This document shows positions 17,850 through 25,932 of a DNA stretch of 64,000 nucleotides, in pieces. Position 1 is the stretch's first letter. Each line of letters begins with the position of its first letter. The stretch covers positions 1-64,000 of the forward strand of contig PDQK01000026.1 of the NCBI GenBank assembly GCA_002746685.1, given 5' to 3'. The stretch comes from Desulfobulbus propionicus (GTDB taxonomy: Bacteria; Desulfobacterota; Desulfobulbia; Desulfobulbales; Desulfobulbaceae). A program made the position numbers and the translations under genes. The notes beneath the pieces were generated by a model. The model was not told the origin of the DNA and searched no databases. It was given only the letters and a program-made list of their open reading frames with translations.

Positions 17850-19325
17850 ATGAAATTAACCTCTGCGACCACTATAGCATCGCTTGTCTCTGAATATCCT
17901 TTTCTGATAGAGGCGCTTGCAGAACGGAACACGAAGTTTGAAAAATTGAGAAATCCAATCCTGCTCAAGACCATTGGGCGCTTTGCAACTGTCGAAAAAG
18001 CAGCCTCCCTGGGGCAGGAGGACACGCTTGAATTACTGCTTTTTATTGCTGGGGAAATCCTGGCGCAAGCCGAAGAGCTGGTAGAGATCACCCCGCCGAA
18101 GACCAGCGTAAAGAGAGGCACTGCCACAAAATTGACCGATGAGCAACGGCAGGAGAGCATGAAGAGCATGATCCGGGCACTTCATGAAGGAGCAGATGTT
18201 GCATCCTTAAAAGATGAATTTTCCAGAACCGTTGGCGATATTGCCCCGGAAGAAATCGCAAAGCTTGAGCAGTCCCTGGTTAATGAGGGGCTCAAAGAAA
18301 CAGAGATCAAGCGGTTGTGTAATCTCCATGTGGAAATATTCAAGGACTCGCTGGAGGAGCAGGAGCTCCCCGATATTCCGCCTGGGCATCCCATTCATAC
18401 GTATATGGAAGAAAATACAAGAGTGGCGGAAGTGACAGATGCTCTCCTCCGAGAGTTAGACCGATTGGGGAACAAACCGGAGCATACCATCTGGTCGCTT
18501 ACCGTCACTCACCTGAAAGATCTTGTAGCAGAGTTAATGGAATACAAAACCCATTATATACGTAAGGAGAACCAGTTGTTTCCTCTTCTGGAAGCACATG
18601 GGGTGGAAGCACCAACCAAGGTAATGTGGGAAATACATGATGATGTCCGTGATCTGTTACGAAAAAGTGAAGATATGCTTCAAGCTGGAGATAAAAGTGG
18701 TGCTGTTTCGGTTCTGCGAGAACTTGCCGAGGCGGTGAATGATATGATGTATAAAGAAAAAAACGTGCTCTTTCCCATGTCGCTGGAAATCCTGAGCGAA
18801 CAGGACTGGGCCAGGATGCGCTCAGGAGATGACGAGATCGGGTATTGTTTTGATATAACCCCTGGTTCTGAATGGGTTTTCCAGCATGTGGAACAGGAAA
18901 CTGAAGGAGCTCAGGCAGGAATGGTGAATCTGGCCACCGGCAAGCTTCCTGTTGAAATTGTCAATGCCATGCTGTGTAAGCTCCCTGTGGATATAAGTTT
19001 TGTTGATTCCAAGGATAAGGTTGCCTACTATTCCGACTCAGAACATCGTATCTTTCCTCGCAGTCCGGAAGTAATAGGCCGTGATGTCAAGAACTGCCAT
19101 CCACCCAAATCGGTCCACATGGTCAATGAAATCCTGGATAAATTTCGCAACGGAGAAAGAGACCACGCAGAATTCTGGTTAGAACTTGGCGGGAAATTTC
19201 TCCATATCCAGTATATGGCGCTTCGGGATGCCGCCGGTACATACCTTGGCTGTCTTGAGGTTGGGCAGGATGCCACCTATGTCAGGTCTCTTGAGGGACA
19301 ACGCCGGTTGCTGGAATGGAGTTGA
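17850..19325 (+). CDS. DUF1858-DUF438-hemerythrin-PAS sensor protein
   Basis: 491-aa cytoplasmic protein. Domains in order: DUF1858 (about 1-62), DUF438 (about 93-160), a hemerythrin-like four-helix bundle (about 170-315) and a PAS domain (about 355-480). The bundle has candidate diiron ligands in GHPIHTYMEEN, a His/Glu helix (YIRKENQLFP), EIHDDV and KEKNVLFP. No kinase, HTH or output domain is present, so it likely senses O2, NO or redox and acts through a partner. The FNR-type site upstream fits that. Similar proteins are common in anaerobes. Its 3' end overlaps the tail of an antitoxin remnant on the other strand. Confidence 0.85.
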   Translation: MKLTSATTIASLVSEYPFLIEALAERNTKFEKLRNPILLKTIGRFATVEKAASLGQEDTLELLLFIAGEILAQAEELVEITPPKTSVKRGTATKLTDEQRQESMKSMIRALHEGADVASLKDEFSRTVGDIAPEEIAKLEQSLVNEGLKETEIKRLCNLHVEIFKDSLEEQELPDIPPGHPIHTYMEENTRVAEVTDALLRELDRLGNKPEHTIWSLTVTHLKDLVAELMEYKTHYIRKENQLFPLLEAHGVEAPTKVMWEIHDDVRDLLRKSEDMLQAGDKSGAVSVLRELAEAVNDMMYKEKNVLFPMSLEILSEQDWARMRSGDDEIGYCFDITPGSEWVFQHVEQETEGAQAGMVNLATGKLPVEIVNAMLCKLPVDISFVDSKDKVAYYSDSEHRIFPRSPEVIGRDVKNCHPPKSVHMVNEILDKFRNGERDHAEFWLELGGKFLHIQYMALRDAAGTYLGCLEVGQDATYVRSLEGQRRLLEWS

Positions 19326-19526
19326 CAAACCTTCCTGTATAGATTCACGCATTCCAGGAATATTGAGTAAAAACATTGTTTCCTGAATTGATTTCCAGTC
19401 TTCTTCAGAAAGAAGAACCGCGTTTCCTCTCTTTCCGGTGATAATAATTAGTTCATGAGATGATGATGTCTAATCAATACGCCTGTAAAGATTAGAGTGG
19501 GCTTCCGTAGCAGATACTATTGTCAT
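19317..19526 (-). pseudogene. Decayed YefM/Phd-type antitoxin
   Basis: From ATG 19526 (AGGAG 6 nt upstream) the frame reads MTIVSATEAHSNLYRRID, then a TAG stop at codon 19 (19470-19472), then TSSSHELIIITGKRGNAVLL, SEEDWKSIQETMFLLNIPG and MRESIQEGLSTP. This is the full YefM antitoxin pattern broken by one stop; GAG to TAG would be a single change. The usual acidic C-terminus is replaced where it runs into the DUF438 gene on the other strand, and no toxin gene follows. A downstream restart is possible but would lose the DNA-binding N-terminus. Confidence 0.8.
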
Positions 19527-19559
19527 ATATACTCCTTGCAACCCAATTGACACAACAGC

Positions 19560-19571
19560 ACGTCATGACGT
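19560..19571. promoter_or_regulatory. Palindromic operator upstream of the antitoxin remnant
   Basis: ACGTCATGACGT is a perfect 12-bp palindrome 34 nt upstream of the antitoxin start. Antitoxins of this family autorepress through such dyads. It is the only strong dyad here. Confidence 0.4.
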
Positions 19572-19667
19572 ACGTATTTCAAGGCGGTCGTTTTAAGACA
19601 GAACAAGTATGAATAAATGGTGTTTGCAAAACCTTTCCCCCCTTATTCACCCTATACGGAAAAAATA

Positions 19668-20987
19668 TTATTTCTTCCTCCTCATAAAGGGTAAGGAGAT
19701 GAGAACAATGACAAGACTGACGCCTGCAAAATGATAGAACATATCCTTTTGCACCGCCCCCCAGATAATATAAAGAGAACCTATACCGGCACAGGCAGGA
19801 GCAATAAAACGGGAAAATCCGCCAAGATCATCAAAGGTGCGAATAACCCAAAAATACAATGAGATGTAAATGACATAGAGAAAGGCGATGGGCAGCTCGG
19901 AAATATCCATAAACCCACCGAACCATCCGGCAAAGTTTCCATACCATACGGTCAGCCAGAATAAAGAAAAAACAGCCCCCAGAAACGCCGAATTACGTGT
20001 TGCATTTGTTTTGGGATCAACAGTGGCGAAAAATCGGGGGTTCGGCCCCAGGCCACGGGATGCAATCGAATACATCCCTCTGGAAGACCCCATAACAAGC
20101 CCATTAAGGGTACCAAGGCAGGAGATAACAACAAAAACACTCAGTAAAGTCCCGCCAATCCCTCCAAAAACGATAGAAAGTACTTCAACCGGAGCACCAT
20201 CACCCAGTTCAAGAACCTGGTCATTGGAAAGAACCCCGGATATACCGAGATAATAGAGCATGTAGATGGCAACAGTGGCTAAAGAGCCAAGGGTCAATGC
20301 CCGTGGTAATGTCTTTTTCGCATCTTTTAATTCTGCATTGATGGAAGTGGCGATGATCCACCCCTCATAAGCAAAAGCGGTGGAAAGCGTGGCCACAGCC
20401 AGACCACCTTCACCTGCAACGGTATTGGCAGCGTGCATAAAACTTGAGACAGTCTGACCGTTTATCAGCCCGGAAACCGTTCCTACCACAGCAACCAGCC
20501 CAAGGGGAACCAGCTTGATAACTGTTGCCGACACCTGCCACTTTCCAGCAAGAACCGGCGAGACAACATTTAATAGAAAAAAGAACACAAGGTAACCAAA
20601 CGCAAAAAACCAGATGCCCTTTTCCAACCCCAAAAGGCCGATTGTGTAATTTGCCGAGACCCAGGCAAGAACAGCAACCAGCGTGGGATAATAAATAAAG
20701 GTCATGAACCAGGCAACAAGATACCCGGCCTTCCAGCCATAGGCTTCCTCAAAATAGTCCACAACACCGTTTACTTTTTCAATGCGTGTCGCAATATTTG
20801 CAAAAACATAGGCGGTTATAACCATGATCATACCACCTATCAGCCATGCAAATAACGCAATGGGCAGACTGCCTCCAGATGCCTTCAGTACATCATCAGC
20901 CTTGAAAAAGACCCCCGAACCGATGACGATCCCAATGACCATCGCGGTTGCAGTCCAAATGCCAAACTTTCTTTTTAGATCTTCCAT
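19668..20987 (-). CDS. APC family amino-acid permease
   Basis: 439-aa inner-membrane transporter with about 12 hydrophobic helices. The first helix has the APC signature VIGSGVFFK (GSG motif for substrate carboxylate binding). The region near the sixth helix, FAYEGWIIATSINAELKDAKK, is typical of the LAT/SteT-like branch that exchanges neutral amino acids. Substrate cannot be told. I chose ATG 20987 (MEDLKRKFG) because it begins at the family N-terminus and follows GAGGAG, though only 2 nt away. A frame to 21077 adds 30 basic residues. A leader hairpin at 21122-21160 suggests attenuation. Confidence 0.88.
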   Translation of the reverse strand: MEDLKRKFGIWTATAMVIGIVIGSGVFFKADDVLKASGGSLPIALFAWLIGGMIMVITAYVFANIATRIEKVNGVVDYFEEAYGWKAGYLVAWFMTFIYYPTLVAVLAWVSANYTIGLLGLEKGIWFFAFGYLVFFFLLNVVSPVLAGKWQVSATVIKLVPLGLVAVVGTVSGLINGQTVSSFMHAANTVAGEGGLAVATLSTAFAYEGWIIATSINAELKDAKKTLPRALTLGSLATVAIYMLYYLGISGVLSNDQVLELGDGAPVEVLSIVFGGIGGTLLSVFVVISCLGTLNGLVMGSSRGMYSIASRGLGPNPRFFATVDPKTNATRNSAFLGAVFSLFWLTVWYGNFAGWFGGFMDISELPIAFLYVIYISLYFWVIRTFDDLGGFSRFIAPACAGIGSLYIIWGAVQKDMFYHFAGVSLVIVLISLPFMRRKK

Positions 20988-21114
20988 AACTCCTCGATAC
21001 AGGTTTAAATAATTCCGAACCAGAAAACCATTGTGCGCAACAATTTTTTTCTCCTTAGTCCTTTTATGTTTCCCCATTCCAGCAAGGGAATAAAAGGAAA
21101 GTGTAATGGGTTTT

Positions 21115-21160
21115 AAAACAAAAAAAGAGCAGCTTCAAAAAAACGCTGCACGCTCTTTTT
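21115..21160 (-). promoter_or_regulatory. Attenuator-like terminator in the permease leader
   Basis: A 9-bp stem (21122-21130 with 21152-21160), extended by an inner AGC/GCT pairing, is followed on the minus strand by a run of seven T. No minus-strand gene lies upstream, so the terminator sits in the permease mRNA leader, about 135 nt before its start. This is the layout of transcription attenuation or a riboswitch expression platform. I could not match the preceding leader to a known riboswitch class. Confidence 0.55.
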
Positions 21161-21245
21161 GTCGCCACCTCATGGACGCCCCTTACACCGAGACCAATTT
21201 CTTTTTATTTCAAATAATTACACAACCTCATTATTTACCCCTTAT

Positions 21246-21254
21246 AGTATAGCA
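21246..21254 (-). promoter_or_regulatory. Extended -10 promoter candidate for the permease
   Basis: The minus strand reads TGCTATACT, an extended -10 (TGnTATAAT with one mismatch). No -35 is seen 17 bp upstream. It would give a leader of about 250 nt that contains the attenuator-like hairpin. Confidence 0.35.
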
Positions 21255-21407
21255 GGGATACCCCTGTTCCCCAGATTAAAGGTATTGTACAGCAGATAAC
21301 CTATTTACTCTTAATCACCCTCTTTGTGTAGCAGAAATCTACTCTGTATTGCATATATTGTTTGTAATCGCTGTGTGTTTATCGCGGCATCATGCGACAC
21401 CTCAAAA

Positions 21408-21501
21408 TACCTCCTCTTTAAAGGAGCCGGACTCTCCTGTGGTGACGTTGCAGCTGCCCAGCTAACGCTCACGGATTCAGTTGAGATATAAAGGAGGAGG
21501 T
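21408..21501. repeat. Inverted repeat upstream of degP
   Basis: TACCTCCTCTTTA (21408-21420) matches the reverse complement of TAAAGGAGGAGGT (21489-21501) with one extra base. The interior contains the repeat-family half-site AACGCTCACGGATTCA. It may be a small repeat unit or part of the degP control region. Confidence 0.4.
21464..21479 (-). repeat. TGAATCCGTGA family half-site, copy 1
   Basis: AACGCTCACGGATTCA is the exact reverse complement of the left end (55486-55501) of the 132-bp element near the ABC transporter. No partner end is found nearby, so this is a solo half or a coincidence-prone short match of 16 bp. Confidence 0.45.
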
Positions 21502-21637
21502 TGACGAACAATGAGAGAAGTATAATTATATAGTCGGTATGACTAAACGCCTGTTGCAAACGTTTATTGTACTGGGCAGTCAGCTCGCGCTGGCTCCCTG
21601 ATTGGTTATGTAATTCTACTTTGAGGAGAATTTTCAC

Positions 21638-23107
21638 ATGCAAACCCATGCATATCTTTTTCAGGCAAGACGGTTAGCTCTTGTTCTACTTTCTCTATTC
21701 TTACTCTCAGGCGTACATGCGCAGGCCCAAGAGGATGCAGATATAGCTCTCTTGGACAGATCAGCCAAAGCTTTTTCTTCGGTGGTAAAAAAAGTCGGTC
21801 CTGCTGTGGTGCATATATCGGTGGAGAAATCTGTGGGCCGCACCAGGGGGCAACAGGACTACCATGATTTTTTCAATGATCCCTTTTTCAAGCGTTTCTT
21901 TGGCCCTCAGTTCAGGCATCCCCAAAAACCCGAGCGCCCCAGGCAGTACCGTCAGCAGGGAGCAGGCTCTGGTTTCATCTTTGACGCAAAGGGGTATATC
22001 CTTACCAACAACCACGTTGTTGAAGATGCGGATAAGATCACAGTGCGCCTTGATGATGAACGGGAATTTAACGCTGAGGTAGTCGGTACTGATCCCCAAT
22101 CTGACGTCGCCATTATAAAAATTGATGGGAAAAACCTCCCCACCTTACCCCTTGGCAACTCAGAAGAACTTGAGGTTGGTGAATGGGTCATTGCCATTGG
22201 CAGCCCTTTTCAACTCAACCAGACCGTTACTGTTGGTGTGGTCAGCGCCAAAGGTCGTAACCGGATGGGTATCACGGATTATGAAAACTTTATCCAGACC
22301 GATGCAGCCATCAATCCGGGTAACTCTGGTGGACCGCTACTGAACATCCACGGAGAGGCCATTGGGATCAACACAGCCATTTTCTCCCGTAGCGGCGGCT
22401 ACATGGGGATTGGTTTTGCTATTCCCATTAACATGGCCAAATCCATTAAACAGCAGTTATTGGATAACGGTAAGGTGGTCCGGGGCTGGCTGGGTGTGAT
22501 GATTCAGGATATCAACGAAGATTTGGCCAAATCCTTTGATCTGGACCACAACAGTGGCGTACTCATTGCTGAGGTAACTGATGACTCACCGGCCCAAAAA
22601 GCTGGACTCGAACAGGGTGACGTGCTCATCGCGCTTGATGGAACACCGCTCAGTGATGTGACTGATTTACGCAATAAGATTGCCATGACCCCACCTGGTT
22701 CCAAGGTGAAAATGCAGGTCGTCCGCAATGGTAAAACGCAGACCATCAAGGTCAAAATCGGGCAGCAGCCTGAAGACATGGCATCCATAGGCTCTTCTGC
22801 AGGAGGAACAAACTCCTTATTGGGGGATTATGGCCTGTCGCTGCAAAACTTAACTCCGGAACTTGCCGAGCAGTTTGGCTATGAGGACCGTAAGGGAGTG
22901 CTCATCGCAAGCGTTGATGTGGACAGCCCTGCCGGACGTGTTGGTCTGCAATCCGGCCAACTGATTGAAGAGGTCAACCGTAAACCGGTTCAAAACCTTG
23001 CTGGGCTGAAAAAAGTTCTGAAAAGGGCCAAGAGTAACAATCAGGTTTTACTCAGGATCAGAGCAGGAAGTGGAGGCAGCCAGTATATTGTGCTCCGTAA
23101 AGAGTAA
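21638..23107 (+). CDS. DegP/HtrA family periplasmic serine protease
   Basis: 489-aa periplasmic protease-chaperone for misfolded envelope proteins. A signal peptide (about 12-31, cleavage after VHAQA) is followed by a trypsin-like domain with triad H126 (TNNHVV), D156 (PQSDVA) and S230 (NPGNSGGP), then PDZ1 (about 275-370) and PDZ2 (about 385-485). The loop with DFFNDPFFKRFFGPQF is the Phe-rich LA loop typical of DegP/DegQ (Do family). ATG 21638 has GAGGAG 9 nt upstream. It is transcribed alone and ends in a strong terminator at 23126. DegP and DegQ-type roles cannot be separated from sequence. Confidence 0.95.
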   Translation: MQTHAYLFQARRLALVLLSLFLLSGVHAQAQEDADIALLDRSAKAFSSVVKKVGPAVVHISVEKSVGRTRGQQDYHDFFNDPFFKRFFGPQFRHPQKPERPRQYRQQGAGSGFIFDAKGYILTNNHVVEDADKITVRLDDEREFNAEVVGTDPQSDVAIIKIDGKNLPTLPLGNSEELEVGEWVIAIGSPFQLNQTVTVGVVSAKGRNRMGITDYENFIQTDAAINPGNSGGPLLNIHGEAIGINTAIFSRSGGYMGIGFAIPINMAKSIKQQLLDNGKVVRGWLGVMIQDINEDLAKSFDLDHNSGVLIAEVTDDSPAQKAGLEQGDVLIALDGTPLSDVTDLRNKIAMTPPGSKVKMQVVRNGKTQTIKVKIGQQPEDMASIGSSAGGTNSLLGDYGLSLQNLTPELAEQFGYEDRKGVLIASVDVDSPAGRVGLQSGQLIEEVNRKPVQNLAGLKKVLKRAKSNNQVLLRIRAGSGGSQYIVLRKE

Positions 23108-23125
23108 TATTTCACAGTAGTTAGT

Positions 23126-23163
23126 AAAAGCCGGTGCAGCAGCTCACTCTGCACCGGCTTTTT
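23126..23163 (+). terminator. Intrinsic terminator of degP
   Basis: A 14-position GC-rich stem (23126-23139 with 23149-23162) with a 9-nt loop ends in a T-run. Only 31 nt separate it from the aconitase start, so the aconitase promoter must be very close or within it. Confidence 0.92.
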
Positions 23164-23194
23164 CATTCAACAGTTTTTCTCTGGAGTTTTGTTC

Positions 23195-25864
23195 ATGTCT
23201 TCCATACCCCACAACGTCAATTTTTCTTCGCTGCAGGCTCAAAATACCCTCACCGTAAATGGGAATTCCTACGAGTACCATGCAATCCAGGCTTTAGAGC
23301 AATTCGGCTTTGGCCCGGTTTCACGCTACCCTTACTCCATCCGCATCTTATTAGAAAACCTGCTCAGATACCATAGTAAGGGGCTTGTAAGTGACCATCA
23401 GCTCCAGAATATGGCCCAGTGGAGTCCTGACACAATCGCAGCTGAAGGCACTCCCTTTATGCCAGCCCGAGTTGTGCTCCAGGATTTTACCGGTGTTCCA
23501 GCTCTGGTGGACCTGGCAGCGCTGCGTTCTGCCGTTGCCAGGCAGGGAGGTGCCCCGGAACAAATGAATCCCTTTATTCCAGTTGACCTGGTCATTGACC
23601 ACTCCATCCAGGTAGACAAGTATGGATCGTTCGACGCCTTTGGATACAATGTGGCTCGTGAAATGGAGCGTAACCATGAACGCTACATCATGCTCAACTG
23701 GGGGCAAAAGGCCTTTAAAAATTTTCGGGTTGTTCCACCCGGGACAGGGATTGTCCACCAGGTGAACCTGGAATATCTTGCTACTGTGGCTGCCACATTG
23801 GAACAGGACGGCAAGACGACAATTTTTCCAGATTCCGTGCTAGGTACCGACTCCCACACCACCATGATCAATGGTATCGGTGTCATGGGTTGGGGGGTTG
23901 GTGGTATTGAGGCGGAAGCTGTCCTGCTGGGCCAACCCTATACCTTACAGATACCAGAAGTTATTGGGATGCGTCTGGAAGGCTCGTTACCTGCCGGAAC
24001 CACGGCAACTGACCTGGTGCTGACCATCACCCAGTACCTGCGTGAGAAAGGCGTTGTTGGCAGGTTTGTGGAGTTTTTCGGTCCGGGATTACAGACGTTA
24101 TCCCTTCCAGATCGTGCTACCATTGCCAACATGTCCCCTGAATATGGGGCAACCATGGGCTTCTTCCCTGTGGATCAGGAAACTTTACGTTACCTGAGCA
24201 ATTCTGGTCGATCAGACACTGATGTTCAACTGGTGGAGCAGTATTATAAGGCGGCCCGGCTTTTTTACAGCCAGGATGAGCCCGATCCACAGTACACAAC
24301 AGTGTATACCATTGAGCTGGAGAGTATTGTTCCCTCTCTTGCAGGCCCGAGAAGACCTCAAGATCGCCTGCCACTGGCGCAGGTTCCAGCTGATTTCACG
24401 CAACAATTTACCACCCAGCTGGAAAAGAGCACCCCTGACACAGAGCTGGACAACGGTGCAGTGGTCATAGCCGCCATAACCAGTTGTACCAACACCTCCA
24501 ACCCGGATGTCATGATTGGCGCGGGCCTGCTTGCCCAAAAAGCAGTTGCGCGCGGGCTCCAATGCAAGCCCTGGGTCAAAACCAGTCTTGCTCCTGGTTC
24601 CAAGGTGGTCAGCGGGTATCTTGAAAAAGCTAACCTGTTGGGTGCTCTTGAATCCCTTGGTTTCCATGTGGTTGGCTATGGGTGTACCACGTGTATTGGC
24701 AACTCCGGCCCCCTTGATCAGGAAATAGCAGACATCATCAGCGAGAAAGCACTGGTCACTGCAGCGGTGATCAGTGGAAACCGAAACTTTGAAGCGCGTA
24801 TCCACCCCCAGATCCAGGCTAACTACCTGGGCTCACCGCTCATGGTTATTGCCTATGCACTGGCAGGTAACATTCAACACGATATTGAAAATGAGCCACT
24901 GGGAACAGACGCTTCTGGCACCCCTGTTTACCTCAAAGATATCTGGCCAACCAGGGAAGAAATTCGTCAGGTAGTGCAGCAAACGGTTACCCCAGATCTT
25001 TTTTCCCAGAGCTATGCCACGGTTTTTGAGGGTGATGAACAATGGCAACAGCTGGGGAGCAGCAACTCCAATCTCTTTGCCTGGGATACTGATTCCTCCT
25101 ACATTCAGGAACCTCCTTTCTTCAAAAATATCGGTAAAGAATTACCCAAGATTGAAGACATCAAAAACGCGCGTATCCTTGCCTTGTTTGGCGATACCAT
25201 AACCACCGATCATATCTCCCCGGCCGGAGCCATTGCTCCTGACAGTCCTGCTGGGCAATATCTGCAGAGCTTGGGGATCAACCATGAAGATTTTAATTCC
25301 TATGGTTCCAGGCGTGGAAACCATGAGGTGATGATGCGCGGTACCTTTGCCAATATCCGGATCAAGAACCAGATGGTTGACCGGGAAGGTGGTTACACCA
25401 GGCTCATGCCTGGCGGCGAAGTAATGCCCATCTATGATGCTGCCATGCAGTATCAGCAGAACAACACCCCACTGGTTGTGTTCGGTGGCAAGGATTACGG
25501 TACCGGCAGCTCCAGGGACTGGGCAGCCAAAGGCACTATGCTTTTGGGCGTTAAAGCGGTCATTGTTTCTTCCTTTGAGCGCATTCACCGCTCCAACCTG
25601 GTTGGCATGGGGGTCTTACCGCTCCAGTTTGAAGAGGGTACGGATACCCAATCGCTCGGATTAACCGGGGAGGAGATGGTCTCCATTCAGGGAATAGGTG
25701 AAAAGCTGTCTCCCAAGCAACACCTCACCCTCACCATTGAACGACCTGATCACTCTGTCCAGGAAGTTAAGGTGCTGGTACGCCTAGATAATCAGATGGA
25801 AGTTGAATACTTTTATAATGGTGGAATACTGCAGATGGTTTTGCGTCAGATTCTCGCTGGTTAA
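23195..25864 (+). CDS. acnA: Aconitate hydratase AcnA
   Basis: Interconverts citrate and isocitrate through cis-aconitate; cytoplasmic. 889 aa, as expected for the AcnA/IRP-like class. The three 4Fe-4S ligands are C431 (TSCTNTSNPD), C497 and C500 (GCTTCIGNSGP). The swivelling C-terminal domain has YGSRRGNHEVMMRG and KDYGTGSSRDWAAKG. I chose ATG 23195 with CTGGAG 8 nt upstream over a TTG at 23189. With citrate synthase at 32.4 kb this supplies the first TCA steps. The family can also bind mRNA when the cluster is lost; nothing here tests that. Confidence 0.96.
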   Translation: MSSIPHNVNFSSLQAQNTLTVNGNSYEYHAIQALEQFGFGPVSRYPYSIRILLENLLRYHSKGLVSDHQLQNMAQWSPDTIAAEGTPFMPARVVLQDFTGVPALVDLAALRSAVARQGGAPEQMNPFIPVDLVIDHSIQVDKYGSFDAFGYNVAREMERNHERYIMLNWGQKAFKNFRVVPPGTGIVHQVNLEYLATVAATLEQDGKTTIFPDSVLGTDSHTTMINGIGVMGWGVGGIEAEAVLLGQPYTLQIPEVIGMRLEGSLPAGTTATDLVLTITQYLREKGVVGRFVEFFGPGLQTLSLPDRATIANMSPEYGATMGFFPVDQETLRYLSNSGRSDTDVQLVEQYYKAARLFYSQDEPDPQYTTVYTIELESIVPSLAGPRRPQDRLPLAQVPADFTQQFTTQLEKSTPDTELDNGAVVIAAITSCTNTSNPDVMIGAGLLAQKAVARGLQCKPWVKTSLAPGSKVVSGYLEKANLLGALESLGFHVVGYGCTTCIGNSGPLDQEIADIISEKALVTAAVISGNRNFEARIHPQIQANYLGSPLMVIAYALAGNIQHDIENEPLGTDASGTPVYLKDIWPTREEIRQVVQQTVTPDLFSQSYATVFEGDEQWQQLGSSNSNLFAWDTDSSYIQEPPFFKNIGKELPKIEDIKNARILALFGDTITTDHISPAGAIAPDSPAGQYLQSLGINHEDFNSYGSRRGNHEVMMRGTFANIRIKNQMVDREGGYTRLMPGGEVMPIYDAAMQYQQNNTPLVVFGGKDYGTGSSRDWAAKGTMLLGVKAVIVSSFERIHRSNLVGMGVLPLQFEEGTDTQSLGLTGEEMVSIQGIGEKLSPKQHLTLTIERPDHSVQEVKVLVRLDNQMEVEYFYNGGILQMVLRQILAG

Positions 25865-25883
25865 GTTCCGCTTCCTCTTTTGA

Positions 25884-25912
25884 CCTGGCTGACCAGATAC
25901 CTGTCAGCCAGG
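25884..25912 (+). terminator. Hairpin after acnA
   Basis: CCTGGCTGAC (25884-25893) and GTCAGCCAGG (25903-25912) form a perfect 10-bp stem with a 9-nt loop, followed by TTCTCTATC. The T-run is poor, so termination may be partial into the radical SAM gene 21 nt further on. Confidence 0.6.
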
Positions 25913-25932
25913 TTCTCTATCATCTGTCTTGC

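Larger units (their letters stand above)
20988..21637. other. 650-bp structured region between divergent permease and degP
   Basis: No gene is convincing here; a minus-strand frame at 21311-21649 has neither a ribosome site nor a family. The left half is a likely permease leader with an attenuator-like hairpin and a promoter near 21246-21254. The right half has an inverted repeat (21408-21420 with 21489-21501), CTCCT/AGGAG hairpins and a half-site of the TGAATCCGTGA repeat family (21464-21479). Confidence 0.5.

Noticed and set aside
21311..21649. 112-codon minus-strand frame upstream of degP
   Set aside because: Overlaps the degP start region and repeats, has no ribosome site and shows no recognisable domain.
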